Assembly (NCBI GenBank): GCA_025362325.1
Contig: JANYGO010000292.1
Coordinates: forward strand, 1 to 45,826
DNA: 45,826 nt
Direction of reading: 5' to 3'
Origin: Cyanobacteriota bacterium
Lineage (GTDB): Bacteria; Cyanobacteriota; Cyanobacteriia; Cyanobacteriales; Microcoleaceae
Shown here: piece by piece, positions 34,174 through 43,620 of the stretch
Numbering within the stretch: position 1 is the first letter of the stretch
Layout: the number at the start of each line of letters is the position of its first letter
Notes under the pieces: model-generated
What the model was told of the DNA's origin: nothing
Seen by the model: the letters and a program-made list of their open reading frames with translations, nothing else
Database searches by the model: none
Translations under genes and position numbers: made by a program

Positions 34174-36462
34174 ATGCTCCTCTGTCCCCGCTGCCAATTT
34201 GAAAATCCCGATCTCAACAAATTTTGTCAACAGTGCGGAAATTCGCTAATTTACAAAGTTTGTCACCACTGCGGCACCCAAGTCGCTTTTAACACCAAAG
34301 AATGTCAGAATTGCGGCGTCGCAACAGGTCAAGTGTGGCGGGCTATTATCTGCGGCCGATCAAACTTTCCAGCAGTCGAGCCAGACGAGTCAAGCATTCC
34401 CCCAGCCGAACTCGCACAAAAAACCCACATAGTTCCAGAAACCGCATCAGCCCAAAACCGCCCCGAACCAATCACAGACGCCATTCAAACACAAATCACC
34501 GCCGACGCACTCCCAGCAGCCGCCGCCCCAACTTCTCCACAGCCCGAGGCCGCTGAATTTCACAGACCAGAAAATATTGACGCTGAAATCGTCGTAGGGG
34601 CGATCGCACCAGCATCTTTTCAAACAGACCAAAAAACCTCTACTCCAGCACCAGAGGGCGAAATAACCCCATCCCAAAACAATTTCACAACCTCACCACA
34701 GCCCCAACCAACTCAGGAAGCAACCCACAGCCCCGACAGCGCATCTCCCCAATCCCCAGAAATCCCCGCCCCCAATTCCGAATATTTAATTCCTTCCCAG
34801 CCAGCAGGAGCTTATCTAGACACCCAGCAGCGCTACCAACTCCTAGAAACCCTGCCTGCGAGAAAACCCTCCGACACAGTAGCAGTAACAGTATTGGACT
34901 GTCAGCCGCTGCAAATGTCACCGCTCAAAGCAATGCTAGCAGCCAACTCTGCCAGCGTCGCCAAACGCACCTCCCCCTACACCTGGGCCATCAAACCCGG
35001 AGAAAATGCCACCAATTGGGCCTTAGCAGAGCTTTGCCAAGGCATAGCTGAACCTTATCTGTCGCTCCGCTGGCAATTCTCTCACAACCTGCCAGTCATT
35101 CACGATAGCTGGTCAGACAACCAACAGGCAGTGCTGCTGCTAGAAGACTGCTCCCAATGGCCGCTGCTAGTAGAACGTTGGAGCCAGCCCGAAACTTCCA
35201 CCCAGCAAATTGTGTACTGGCTGCACGAAATGACAGAACTCTGGGCTGCTCTAGAACCCTGGCACTGCCGGCAAAGCTTGTTGGAACTCACAAATTTGCG
35301 CGTCAACCCCGACTCTTCCTTTTCCTTTGCCTCTTTGCGCCTGCAATACCTCTATCCCGAACCCGCCGGCTCAAACTTGCAACTTGTAGATTTGGGGCAA
35401 CTGTGGCAGGCGATATTTAACCAGTCCGAGCGCACTCAGTTTGGCGCCTTGCTCGAACTGCTGCAACAAATGTACAGAGGCGAGATTAACACAATCGAAG
35501 AATTGCGATCGCGCCTAGAAACCGTTCCCCTCGAACTCCAACCCGCACCTCCACCAACCTCAACCCCAGAGCGCCAGCATTACCGCAGTCCCGACAACAC
35601 CTCCCCCGAAGTTGTGGGCGAGGTGTTAACCCAGCCCATGCCAGTCCAGATTTACAGCCTAGAAGACGCAGGCCTCACCGATGTCGGCCGCACCCGCGAC
35701 CACAACGAAGACTTCTTCAGCATCTGGACTCAAATCAACAAACTCGAAACCTCCTTCGGTCGCATCTTTCAAACCAAAGGGCTTTACATTCTCTGCGACG
35801 GCATGGGCGGACACGACAGCGGAGAAGTAGCCAGTCAACTAGCCGCTGAAACCCTCAGAGAATTCTTTCAAACCAGTTGGGAAAATCAACTGCCCCAAGC
35901 AGACACCATCCGCGAAGGAGTGCTCCTAGCCAACAAAGCCATCTTTGAAATCAATCAAAAGGACGGCCGCTCCGGCAGCGCCCGCATGGGTACAACCCTA
36001 GTCGCAGTCTTAGTTCAAGACACCAAATTCGCCGTTGTCCACGTCGGCGACAGCCGCCTCTACCGACTCAGAAAGGGACAAACTCTAGAAAAAATCACCT
36101 CAGACCACGAAGTAGGGCAGCGCGAAATTAAGCGCGGGGTTGACCCGGAAACAGCTTATTCTCGTCCTGACGCCTATCAGCTAACTCAAGCCATCGGCCC
36201 GCGAGACGGTAGTTATCTCAAGCCTGACGTGCAGTTTTTAGACTTGTGCGAAGATACTCTATTGATTTTGGCCTCCGACGGCCTGACAGATAATGATTTG
36301 TTGGAAACTCACTGGCCGGCCACTCTCGAACCCCTATTCAATCCCCAAGCTAACCTTGACCAAGGAGTTGCCGAGTTGATTGAATTGGGCAACAAACGCA
36401 ACGGTCACGACAATATCACAGCAATTATCATTCGGGCGCAGGTAGGCGCATTTCGATTTTAG
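34174..36462 (+). CDS. Zinc-ribbon / pseudokinase-like / PP2C protein phosphatase
   Basis: A 762-residue multidomain protein. Residues 1-50 have two zinc ribbons (C4, C7, C18, C21 and C30, C33, C44, C47). Residues about 55-215 are a Pro/Thr/Ser-rich linker. Residues about 220-465 look like a degenerate protein kinase: VLLLEDCSQWPLLVERW, then WHCRQSLLELTNLRVNP with H364, where HRDxKPxNLLV would be expected, but no catalytic HRD or DFG. Residues about 495-760 are a complete PP2C phosphatase with metal ligands D542 (CDGMGGHDSGE), D702 (SDGLTD) and D746 (GHDNIT) and GDSRLY at 625-630. ATG 34174 begins the first zinc ribbon; upstream in-frame sequence is spacer. The kinase at 37678 is a likely functional partner. 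Confidence 0.88.
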   Translation: MLLCPRCQFENPDLNKFCQQCGNSLIYKVCHHCGTQVAFNTKECQNCGVATGQVWRAIICGRSNFPAVEPDESSIPPAELAQKTHIVPETASAQNRPEPITDAIQTQITADALPAAAAPTSPQPEAAEFHRPENIDAEIVVGAIAPASFQTDQKTSTPAPEGEITPSQNNFTTSPQPQPTQEATHSPDSASPQSPEIPAPNSEYLIPSQPAGAYLDTQQRYQLLETLPARKPSDTVAVTVLDCQPLQMSPLKAMLAANSASVAKRTSPYTWAIKPGENATNWALAELCQGIAEPYLSLRWQFSHNLPVIHDSWSDNQQAVLLLEDCSQWPLLVERWSQPETSTQQIVYWLHEMTELWAALEPWHCRQSLLELTNLRVNPDSSFSFASLRLQYLYPEPAGSNLQLVDLGQLWQAIFNQSERTQFGALLELLQQMYRGEINTIEELRSRLETVPLELQPAPPPTSTPERQHYRSPDNTSPEVVGEVLTQPMPVQIYSLEDAGLTDVGRTRDHNEDFFSIWTQINKLETSFGRIFQTKGLYILCDGMGGHDSGEVASQLAAETLREFFQTSWENQLPQADTIREGVLLANKAIFEINQKDGRSGSARMGTTLVAVLVQDTKFAVVHVGDSRLYRLRKGQTLEKITSDHEVGQREIKRGVDPETAYSRPDAYQLTQAIGPRDGSYLKPDVQFLDLCEDTLLILASDGLTDNDLLETHWPATLEPLFNPQANLDQGVAELIELGNKRNGHDNITAIIIRAQVGAFRF

Positions 36463-37151
36463 GATTTGGATGCTGCAAACTTTCTCTTGCCCGCCCCCAA
36501 GCCAGCAGCCGCCAGAGTTAAACCTGCCATTGTTCCAGGTTCGGGAACAGCCTCTGAGTTTTCACAAGGGTTGACGATTTGCTCTGCTATTACATATCCG
36601 CTGCCGTTACCAGCAGCCTGGTTGTTTGTTTGTATCCACCCCATTCTGTCGCCCTGAGCACCGAAATCGCTGCCAAATATTCCCAGAGCTGGCAGACGGC
36701 GTATATCGCCAAAAGTCCATTGAGTTGCTACTTGAGGGGTGACGGGACCGCCAAAAGTCTCAGGCTTAAAGACAGCTCGTGTTTTGATGGGGTCAAGGGG
36801 CGCCCACAGCAAAGGGGAAACCAATTGAGCCCTGTCAAACCTCGCTTGAGACAAATTCCACGACAGCCCCAATATGGTTGCAGAAAAGCTTTTGAGCGCA
36901 AACCATTGATTGCTAGCTTTAATTTCTAGGGGCGGTACTCCGAAGAGAGACGAAAAAGTACCTTCATAAGGAGTCGAGTCATCATAGCTAAAGGAGCCTT
37001 CACCGACTAGAGAGTTAGTCGAATTAAAAAAACTTAAACTAAAATTAAGTGAGGCAGCTTGTGCTGAGTTTGCCCCACTCAAGACCAATCCCACAACAGC
37101 GGCTGTTGCAGCCAGAGAACATTTACGCAAAAGTTTAGCCATTGTCAACAT
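36459..37151 (-). CDS. PEP-CTERM sorting domain protein
   Basis: A 230-residue exported protein. It has a signal peptide (AATAAVVGLVLSGANSAQAA) and a C-terminal PEP-CTERM signal: VPEPGTMAGLTLAAAGLGAG followed by the basic KRKFAASKS. This signal is recognised by an exosortase-like enzyme in exopolysaccharide-producing bacteria. The middle is beta-rich with no known domain. Starts at 37151 (MLTM) or 37142 (MAKLL) are both possible. Its TAA (36459-36461) overlaps the TAG of the convergent phosphatase gene (36460-36462), so no terminator can fit between them. Confidence 0.82.
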   Translation of the reverse strand: MLTMAKLLRKCSLAATAAVVGLVLSGANSAQAASLNFSLSFFNSTNSLVGEGSFSYDDSTPYEGTFSSLFGVPPLEIKASNQWFALKSFSATILGLSWNLSQARFDRAQLVSPLLWAPLDPIKTRAVFKPETFGGPVTPQVATQWTFGDIRRLPALGIFGSDFGAQGDRMGWIQTNNQAAGNGSGYVIAEQIVNPCENSEAVPEPGTMAGLTLAAAGLGAGKRKFAASKS

Positions 37152-37677
37152 ATTCTTTGTGTTTGAAATTGTTAGCTCGATCGTTTTTACTTTTAAAGTC
37201 CTGGGACTTATCAGTAATTTTACATAGCAATACCACCCCAAAAAAAAACAAGCCTTAAATTTTACAAAATCTTTAATAAAAATTAGGATATTATAAAGAT
37301 TGGATAAAACTAAGGGCCAAACTAATGGGGGAATAACCGCGTCTGTTGTGAGTTGCTGATTGTTGAAAATCAACACTTCGGACAGTTAGTATGTGATTTT
37401 CTACGTACACTAATGGTTTCATGGCGCTCCTCTGGCAGGGCAACGCTCTGGCAGGGCACAAAACTTGCCAAGGGGAAATCAAGGATTTCAGAATACGAAC
37501 TCAAAACAGTCTGGACTATTGAACAATTAAAAAATCAAACTCCATATCGCTTATAAATTGTTAATATTTAAATTTAAATATTTAAATTTTAATTGTTTTA
37601 TGCTCTATGCTCTAAACCTATAAATTGCGGCTCGCCCGCCACTGCCAAATCATGGAGATTAATCACATCAAGCGAAA
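37152..37677. other. Divergent AT-rich spacer
   Basis: About 525 bp between the PEP-CTERM gene (minus) and the FHA kinase (plus). It includes an AT-only inverted repeat at about 37563-37592 (TTAAATTTAAATATTTAAAT type). The duplicated word CTCTGGCAGGGCA/GCTCTGGCAGGGCA occurs near 37430-37460. Short ORFs here lack any recognisable family. It probably contains both promoters. Confidence 0.5.
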
Positions 37678-38919
37678 ATGCTGCTGACTCTTTTAGATCC
37701 CGAAAAAAATACCCCCCTGCAACAGTGGAGTTTCGAGAGCGAGTCGATTGTGCGCATCGGCCGCTCTCCGGAAAATCAAGTTGTGATTCCCAATGCTCTA
37801 GTGTCGCGACAGCACCTGGAATTGCAAAGAGTTAAAAGCGGCACCTCAGGTCAGTGGTACTTAGTCAATTCCGGAACAAATGGCACTTTTGTTAACGGTA
37901 CTCTCATGTCTCAGGGTTGGATATCCGACGGTGCGCTGATCCAGTTGGCGCGGGGCGGCCCAACTCTGCATTTCCAAGCTATTAATATTGAACTCGGCGG
38001 CAAAATTGAGGCCAACCCCAACGTCAATCTGGCCACCCCGAGGTGTACCCACGCGGGAAACCCGCCGGGGAATTTATTCTGCATCCACTGCGGCGAACCG
38101 ATTAAAGTCGATCGCACAGTCCGTCACTACCAAGTGCTGCGAACTTTGGGCCAAGGCGGTATGGGGACAACGACTTTAGCCTGGGATCGAGAGAAAGCCA
38201 AAGCTCAAAAACCCGGAAGTTCCCCCGCAGCTTCTCTGGTAGTCCTCAAGGAAATGAATGCTGACATGGCTCAAATAGTCAAGGCTCAAGAACTGTTTGA
38301 ACGTGAAGCTAAAACTCTCAAAGCCCTCCACCATCCGGGAATTCCTCAGTTTTTTGACTTTTTTGTGGAAGGGGGCAAAAAATACTTGGTGATGGAAATG
38401 CTCCACGGGGAGGATTTAGAAAAACGCATCTACAGCCGCGGGCCTGTTACTCCCCAACAGGCGATCGAGTGGATGATCCAAACCTGTGAAATTTTGGACT
38501 ACATTCACTCTCAAAAACCCCCGATCGTCCACCGGGATATTAAACCTGCTAATTTGCTGGTGCGGCACCGCGACAATGGCATTACAGTGCTGGATTTTGG
38601 CGCCGTTAAAGAAATCGGCACTCCTCCGGGCACTCGCATCGGCGTTGAAGGCTACACCGCCCCCGAACAAGACCGGGGACAGCCTCTCCCTCAGTCGGAT
38701 TTATATGCTATCGGGCCTACTTTGATTTTTTTGCTGACAGCCCAAAGCCCTCAAAAGTTTTACGGGAAAATGGCTCGAGGTTACGGCTTTAAGCTCGAAA
38801 ATATTCCGACGATCGCACCTTCGTTGCGGGAGACCATTTTGCGAACCACGGCAGCTAAGCCTGGCGATCGCTTTCAAACTGCTCAACAATTAGCTCTAGC
38901 TTTAGCAGCTTGCCTTTAA
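37678..38919 (+). CDS. FHA-domain Ser/Thr protein kinase with internal zinc ribbon
   Basis: A 413-residue protein. The N-terminal FHA domain (about 22-105) has RIGRSPENQV, SRQH at 43-46 and NSGTNGTFVNG at 64-74, which bind phosphothreonine. A short zinc-binding segment follows (C123, C135, C138). The kinase domain (about 150-413) is complete: glycine loop LGQGGMG, K191, E210, HRDIKPANLL with D287, and DFGAVKE with D306. The activation segment reads GVEGYTAPEQ. No TM helix is present, so it is cytosolic. The neighbouring zinc-ribbon PP2C protein could reverse its phosphorylations. Targets are unknown. Confidence 0.93.
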   Translation: MLLTLLDPEKNTPLQQWSFESESIVRIGRSPENQVVIPNALVSRQHLELQRVKSGTSGQWYLVNSGTNGTFVNGTLMSQGWISDGALIQLARGGPTLHFQAINIELGGKIEANPNVNLATPRCTHAGNPPGNLFCIHCGEPIKVDRTVRHYQVLRTLGQGGMGTTTLAWDREKAKAQKPGSSPAASLVVLKEMNADMAQIVKAQELFEREAKTLKALHHPGIPQFFDFFVEGGKKYLVMEMLHGEDLEKRIYSRGPVTPQQAIEWMIQTCEILDYIHSQKPPIVHRDIKPANLLVRHRDNGITVLDFGAVKEIGTPPGTRIGVEGYTAPEQDRGQPLPQSDLYAIGPTLIFLLTAQSPQKFYGKMARGYGFKLENIPTIAPSLRETILRTTAAKPGDRFQTAQQLALALAACL

Positions 38920-38930
38920 GAGAAGGAAGA

Positions 38931-39000
38931 AGTCATTAGTCATTCGTCATTAGTCGTTAGTCATTCGTCATTCGTCGGGCCGTCATTCGTCGGGCCGTCA
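38931..39000 (+). repeat. Heptamer array AGTCATT/CGTCATT
   Basis: About ten units based on (A/C)GTCATT, some changed to CGTCGGGC. It starts 12 bp after the kinase stop codon. The rest of the spacer to 39156 contains purine-rich low-complexity sequence and no gene. Confidence 0.9.
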
Positions 39001-39156
39001 CAAGCAAAAAGTTTGCTGTCATTCGTGATTCGTCACTGGCAACAGGGAAGAGGGAACAAGGAAGAGAGAAGAAGTTAGCAAGGGAAAATTTATCGCTCAA
39101 ATTTAGCCGATCGCCCTTTCATTGCTGCCAAACAGCGAACTCCTGCGTCTGGTGTG

Positions 39157-39375
39157 TTATTCCTCGTCCCAAGCTTCTACAGCTATCAACTCGCTTACCG
39201 GGTCTTGCATAGAAAAATCAAACTCTAGGAGTTGCTGTTTCCAGTAAGGCCATTCGTCGCCGTAAAGCAGAGCAATTTTCCAAATGCTGTCTGTCGGCTT
39301 GATAATGTCAGACGTGACGAGAGAATGCACCTGACGCTGGAACTTAACCATCGGCTGTATAACCTGCTGGCTCAT
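39157..39375 (-). CDS. Small cyanobacterial protein, DUF4327 family
   Basis: A 72-residue acidic protein: MSQQVIQPMVKFQRQVHSLV, IIKPTDSIWKIALLYGDEW, and FDFSMQDPVSELIAVEAWDEE. This matches my recollection of the cyanobacteria-specific DUF4327 family in both length and pattern. No TM segment or catalytic motif is visible. ATG at 39375 is preferred to one 13 codons upstream. Function is unknown. Confidence 0.78.
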   Translation of the reverse strand: MSQQVIQPMVKFQRQVHSLVTSDIIKPTDSIWKIALLYGDEWPYWKQQLLEFDFSMQDPVSELIAVEAWDEE

Positions 39376-40020
39376 AATACCTCTTGAATTGTTTAAATCT
39401 TGTTTAATTACCACTTCCCAGCTCTTACTTTTTACCGCAGTTTCGCCAAGAACAGTCTCGCCAAGATACGTGTAGATTTTTGTCGGGAAGCTACATATTC
39501 AACTTATATCTTAACACAGTTCGTTTTGACAAGGGCCTATAAGCAGGACTGAAGATTCAAGACTGACTTCAAAGAATTAATCATCTTTAAAATGTCTCGC
39601 TATGTGCTGTCGATCAGCGGTGGGAGGTTTGGCGCCTCGATTGTTTCCACAAAGTGGCAGATGCCATGGCCCAGAAAAGCTGCTCTTTAACAAGGCTGAG
39701 TCTGGGAGAAACTGCAACTACGGCTGGAACCGTCGCGAAAGCTTAATTTCCGCTTTCTGGTGCGTAAACCGCACTTTTTTCAGCTTCGAGGCTGGGTTCG
39801 CTGTTCGAGTGGGGTTTGAGCTGCATAAACTAATTATAGCTCTAGTGACGGCAAAGGTGGTCAAAAATTGTTGGATACTGTTGATCGCAACCCCCGCGAC
39901 TGTCGATCGAACATTCAAAGGCGACAGCAGAGCGGGCGTACAAGCAAGTTCCCAACCCATCGTCCGTCCTGATTGAGTCAATCTAAAATCTAAAATCTAA
40001 AATCTTAAATCTAAAATTGT
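39376..40020. other. Spacer without a recognised gene
   Basis: About 645 bp upstream of pyrB. Overlapping short ORFs on both strands (around 39600-39980) show no family pattern. The last 40 bp consist of a repeated ATCTAAA heptamer-like word (39982-40016) reaching the pyrB start. I see no tRNA or attenuator. Confidence 0.45.
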
Positions 40021-41001
40021 ATGACTTGGACAAGGCGACACATTCTCACTCTGGCTGATTTTACCTCCGACGAATACGATACGGTGCTGCAAACTGCGGC
40101 CAGTTTTCGGGAGGTGCTCGGCCGCCGCACCAAGAAAGTACCCGCCCTCCAGGGTCAAGTGGTCGCGAATTTGTTTTTTGAACCTTCTACCCGGACTCGC
40201 AACAGTTTTGAGTTGGCGGCGAAGCGGCTGTCGGCGGATACGCTGAATTTTACGCCCGGCAGTTCTTCTCTGACGAAGGGGGAGACTATTCTGGATACGG
40301 CCAAGACTTATCTGGCGATGGGAACGGATTTGATGGTGATCCGGCACGAACAAGCTGGAGTTCCCAGCACAATTGCTTCGGAAATGGATCGCTTGGGTTC
40401 GAGAGTCAGCGTTCTCAATGCAGGAGACGGCCAGCACGAACACCCATCGCAAGGTTTGCTAGACTTATTTACTATTTGTTCTCTGTTAGATGCCGAACGT
40501 CCGCGGCTGGAACTTTTGGCGGGCAAAAAAATTGCTGTGGTGGGAGATATTTTGCATTCGCGGGTGGCTAGGTCGAATATTTGGAGTTTGACGGCTTCTG
40601 GGGCAGAGGTGCATTTGGCCGGGCCGCCGACTTTGCTGCCGCTGTTGTTTGCTGAGTGTGGCGATGGTAGGGAAGGCAAGTTATTTTTGCACTGGCATCT
40701 TGAACCTGCTTTGGCCGATGCTGATTTTGTGATGACTTTGCGGCTGCAAAAGGAACGGATGAGCGAGCATTTGCTGCCGAGTTTACGAGAGTACCATTCT
40801 TTGTATGGGGTTACGCGCGATCGGCTGAAGCTCTGCAAGCCGGATGTGAAGGTGTTGCACCCGGGCCCGGTTAACCGTGGCGTGGAAATTAGCTCGGATT
40901 TGATGGACGATGCCCAGTTTAGCCTGATTTCTCAGCAAGTTACCAGCGGCGTAGCGGTGCGGATGGCCTTACTGTATCTGATCGGTGGCGGTAAAGTTTA
41001 G
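40021..41001 (+). CDS. pyrB: Aspartate carbamoyltransferase catalytic subunit
   Basis: A 326-residue enzyme of pyrimidine synthesis that joins carbamoyl phosphate and aspartate to carbamoyl aspartate. The carbamoyl-phosphate loop is PSTRTR at 55-60, followed by SFELAAKRL. Later motifs are [25 protein letters not shown], the aspartate-domain [10 protein letters not shown] and [11 protein letters not shown]. Length and order match bacterial PyrB. The ATG at 40021 gives the family N-terminus [16 protein letters not shown]. No pyrI or other pyr gene is adjacent, as is usual in cyanobacteria. Confidence 0.97.
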   Translation: MTWTRRHILTLADFTSDEYDTVLQTAASFREVLGRRTKKVPALQGQVVANLFFEPSTRTRNSFELAAKRLSADTLNFTPGSSSLTKGETILDTAKTYLAMGTDLMVIRHEQAGVPSTIASEMDRLGSRVSVLNAGDGQHEHPSQGLLDLFTICSLLDAERPRLELLAGKKIAVVGDILHSRVARSNIWSLTASGAEVHLAGPPTLLPLLFAECGDGREGKLFLHWHLEPALADADFVMTLRLQKERMSEHLLPSLREYHSLYGVTRDRLKLCKPDVKVLHPGPVNRGVEISSDLMDDAQFSLISQQVTSGVAVRMALLYLIGGGKV

Positions 41002-41072
41002 GTTGTTACGGGTTAGTGATTAATTGCCGATATTCAATTATTTTCAACATCTATCGCCCGCCTCTTTAAAAT

Positions 41073-41103
41073 AATCGTTACCAAGCTGGGCATGGTAACG
41101 ATT
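41073..41103 (+). terminator. Hairpin after pyrB
   Basis: AATCGTTACCA (41073-41083) pairs perfectly with TGGTAACGATT (41093-41103). It lies between the convergent pyrB and SH3 genes and lacks a strong T-tract. Confidence 0.6.
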
Positions 41104-41142
41104 AAAACTCTTTCTAGAAATGTAAATTGTTCTAGTTAAGAG

Positions 41143-41592
41143 TTAGGAGAGCCACGACGAGGACACCCAGCCACCGCCTTCGAGTTGGGCCCAGCCGTTT
41201 CTGTAACGACCGGTCAATGCCACATTGTCTCCATTGTATAACTTGCCGATGACACGAGCGCAGCCATTGGGGCGGTGGCGGATATTCAGCCGGCCGCCGT
41301 TGGTGGCAACTTCGGCGTAGCTGTTTTCGCTTGAGGCGTACTCTGTGCGCTGTTCATAACCGCGGTGGGAGCGTTCTGAAGCCTCCGCGTAGCTGTTATG
41401 GCGGTGACCGCCGTTATGGCGGTGGGAATACCCCGAAGCCTGCGCTTCGCCAGTGACGCTGACAACAGATAAAGCAACAGCCAGGCCTGCAACGCCTATC
41501 AATGCAGAATTAGGAATTTTCAATTCCAGTTGGAGTTCGGACTCTGGAGATTCATAAGCAACAAAAGAGTGGCTCAATGCTAGTGCTTCCAT
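41143..41592 (-). CDS. Exported bacterial SH3-domain protein
   Basis: A 149-residue protein. After about 27 N-terminal residues there is a hydrophobic signal segment (ALIGVAGLAVALSVVSVTGEAQAS). A His/Ser/Tyr-rich linker follows (YSHRHNGGHRHNSYAEASE, with SYAE repeated at about 66 and 90). The C-terminal 55 residues are a bacterial SH3-type domain: GRLNIRHRPNGCARVIGKLY, GDNVALTGRYRNGWAQL, GGWVSSSWLS. Such domains bind peptidoglycan or act in adhesion. The ATG at 41592 has the ribosome binding site GAGGAA. Role is inferred at domain level only. Confidence 0.82.
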   Translation of the reverse strand: MEALALSHSFVAYESPESELQLELKIPNSALIGVAGLAVALSVVSVTGEAQASGYSHRHNGGHRHNSYAEASERSHRGYEQRTEYASSENSYAEVATNGGRLNIRHRPNGCARVIGKLYNGDNVALTGRYRNGWAQLEGGGWVSSSWLS

Positions 41593-42206
41593 AGTTTCCT
41601 CGTGATTGTTGTTAACATTTGTTGGTGCAGACTCAGGTCAAAACCTCGATTAACAGCCCAAATTATTAACTTATGTTTCAGAAAAGCCACAACAGGGCGT
41701 TACGGTCTTGCTTTTGCCGAGAACTGGCTAATGTTCCTGAATCCTGCACAGGTATATCATGTCATTATATGTAGCTTTCTGGAACAAAAAAATAAATAAA
41801 GTTTACATCGGCTCCTAAACATTTGGGCTACGCGGCTCATGGCTCCGGGCAGAATTCAACTTAACTGTGTCATTCAAAAGGGAACGAAGTAATCGCTTGG
41901 GGTTTCAAGTTGTTTGTACCGAGTTACTAATGACACTACATATTGGGTGTGCTTATTTATTGAGTTGCTACAATAATATCCGCCGTTATTCGATCGAACA
42001 AGCATCCTGCTTGTCTTCAAGCACGGTCTTAATTAGGTTCGGGGGAGCTGTATTGTAGCCGATCGCACCCTGTGCAGCGGTTAGGGGCGTCGAGATTTTG
42101 CTGTCTATATATTGGCCTCCCTGTGTCCCAGACAAGGATGCAAGATAAATCGATCGCGACTTGATTTGTGTCAAGATCGATCGAGTTCTCCACCACTTGT
42201 TTCGCC
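41593..42206. other. Spacer without a recognised gene
   Basis: About 610 bp between divergent SH3 and moaE genes. A hairpin-forming segment with ATCGATCG words occurs at about 42149-42184, just before moaE. No gene, RNA or mobile element could be supported. Confidence 0.45.
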
Positions 42207-42698
42207 ATGAACTCTAGCGCGGCACTTTCGATCGGCACCATACCTCAATGCCATGAATCAGACAGCTTCGCCATTACCCTAGCGCCGTTATCTGTAGAAG
42301 AAATATACACTTTGGCAGATGACCCCGCCAACGGAGCCGTGGTGTTGATGAGCGGTACAGTCCGCAACCAAACTGACGGTCAAGCTGTAGTTTCCCTAGA
42401 ATATCAAGCCTACGAACCGATGGCCGTGCGAGTATTCCAGCAAATCGCTACAGAAATCCGCCGCCAGTGGACTGATGTCAATCGCGTTGCCATTCACCAC
42501 CGCGTCGGACACTTGCAGGTGGGGGAAATCAGCGTGCTGGTGGCTGTTGGGTGTCCCCACCGGGGATCAGCCTTTGCAGCTTGCCAATACGCCATAGATA
42601 CGCTCAAACACAATGTACCGATTTGGAAAAAGGAACATTGGGCCGACGGTTCTAGCGGTTGGGTTAGTATTGGAGCGTGCGAAGTTACAGGTCATTAG
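42207..42698 (+). CDS. moaE: Molybdopterin synthase catalytic subunit
   Basis: A 163-residue enzyme subunit that, with MoaD, inserts the dithiolene sulfurs into precursor Z during molybdenum cofactor synthesis. Family motifs are GAVVLMSGTVRNQTDG, VVSLEYQAYEPMA, AIHHRVGHLQVGEISVLVAV, HRGSAFAACQYAIDTLKHNV and PIWKKEHW, which includes the conserved active-site lysines. The N-terminal 20 residues before SFAITLAPL are not conserved. ATG at 42207 is preferred to an upstream in-frame start. No moaD or moaA is adjacent. Confidence 0.93.
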   Translation: MNSSAALSIGTIPQCHESDSFAITLAPLSVEEIYTLADDPANGAVVLMSGTVRNQTDGQAVVSLEYQAYEPMAVRVFQQIATEIRRQWTDVNRVAIHHRVGHLQVGEISVLVAVGCPHRGSAFAACQYAIDTLKHNVPIWKKEHWADGSSGWVSIGACEVTGH

Positions 42699-42816
42699 TC
42701 AGAACTCATTGACTGTATGATGGCAGCAGCCGACGATCGCAGTTCCTGAGTGCGGGAACCGATGGCGACCGGTCACCGTCAACAACTGTGGAATGTTCGA
42801 TGAGCCAATTCCACCC

Positions 42817-43476
42817 ATGAGCGACTTTATTTCCGTGTCCTGGTCTGCGGTTGTGGCGACCGTTCAAAGAGTGCAATTGCCAGCCGAAAAACTCTCTAAT
42901 TATGACTTGGTGTTGCGTTGTCAGGAAGGAAATCGACCTGAAGGCACAGATTTTGCCGAACTGTTGAAGCGGTATCAGTCCCACGTAGACAGAGTTCTCT
43001 ATCACTTGGCCCCTGACTGGCAAGACCGAGCCGACTTGGCTCAGGAAGTGTGGATTCGAGTCTACCGCAATATTAACCGCTTGCAAGAGCCTGTTAAATT
43101 TCGGGGCTGGCTGAGCCGCATCGCCACTAATTTGTTTTACGATGAGTTGCGCAAGCGCAAGCGCGTGCGAACTCCGCTGTCGCTGGACGTACCCCGTGCT
43201 CTGGAAGATGGGGAGATTGATTGGGAACTTCCGGCCGACAGTCCGGGGCCTGATGAAGATTTGACGACTAGAGAATTTTACGAGCAGTTGCGAGTGGCGA
43301 TCGCCGATTTGCCGGAAGTATTCCGCACGACAATTGTGCTGCGAGAAATTGAAGGTTTAGCCTATGAAGAAATAGCGGAAATGACCGGAGTTTCTCTGGG
43401 AACTGTCAAGTCGAGAATTGCTAGAGCTCGCCAAAGATTGCAGTTGCAATTGCAAAAATACCTCGACGGTCACTAG
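42817..43476 (+). CDS. sigG: ECF-type (group 3) RNA polymerase sigma factor SigG
   Basis: A 219-residue extracytoplasmic-function sigma factor. Region 2 is at about 50-110 (FAELLKRYQSHVDRVLYHLA, DLAQEVWIRVYRNINRL, FRGWLSRIATNLFYDELRKR). Region 4 is at about 155-215 (LPEVFRTTIVLREIEGLAYE, EIAEMTGVSLGTVKSRIARA). It closely resembles cyanobacterial SigG, starting MSDFISVSWSAVVAT. The ATG at 42817 fits this start better than one 8 codons upstream. The next gene encodes a putative membrane anti-sigma factor, as in other cyanobacteria. SigG is associated with envelope or oxidative stress; the local regulon is unknown. Confidence 0.93.
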   Translation: MSDFISVSWSAVVATVQRVQLPAEKLSNYDLVLRCQEGNRPEGTDFAELLKRYQSHVDRVLYHLAPDWQDRADLAQEVWIRVYRNINRLQEPVKFRGWLSRIATNLFYDELRKRKRVRTPLSLDVPRALEDGEIDWELPADSPGPDEDLTTREFYEQLRVAIADLPEVFRTTIVLREIEGLAYEEIAEMTGVSLGTVKSRIARARQRLQLQLQKYLDGH

Positions 43477-43620
43477 CAAGAGCGATTTCAGAGGCGGAAC
43501 GAGAAGATTTGGTGAAGTTTGCTGTGACATCAAAACTTCTATTTTACAATATAAATAAGCAGTAAATTATCCTAATAGCGATCGGGTGCTTTCCCTAAAA
43601 TTGAGCAAGTGATGTGAAAT

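Noticed and set aside
39602..39981. Opposed ORFs upstream of pyrB
   Set aside because: They mirror each other over the same bases, have no ribosome binding sites and show no family pattern.
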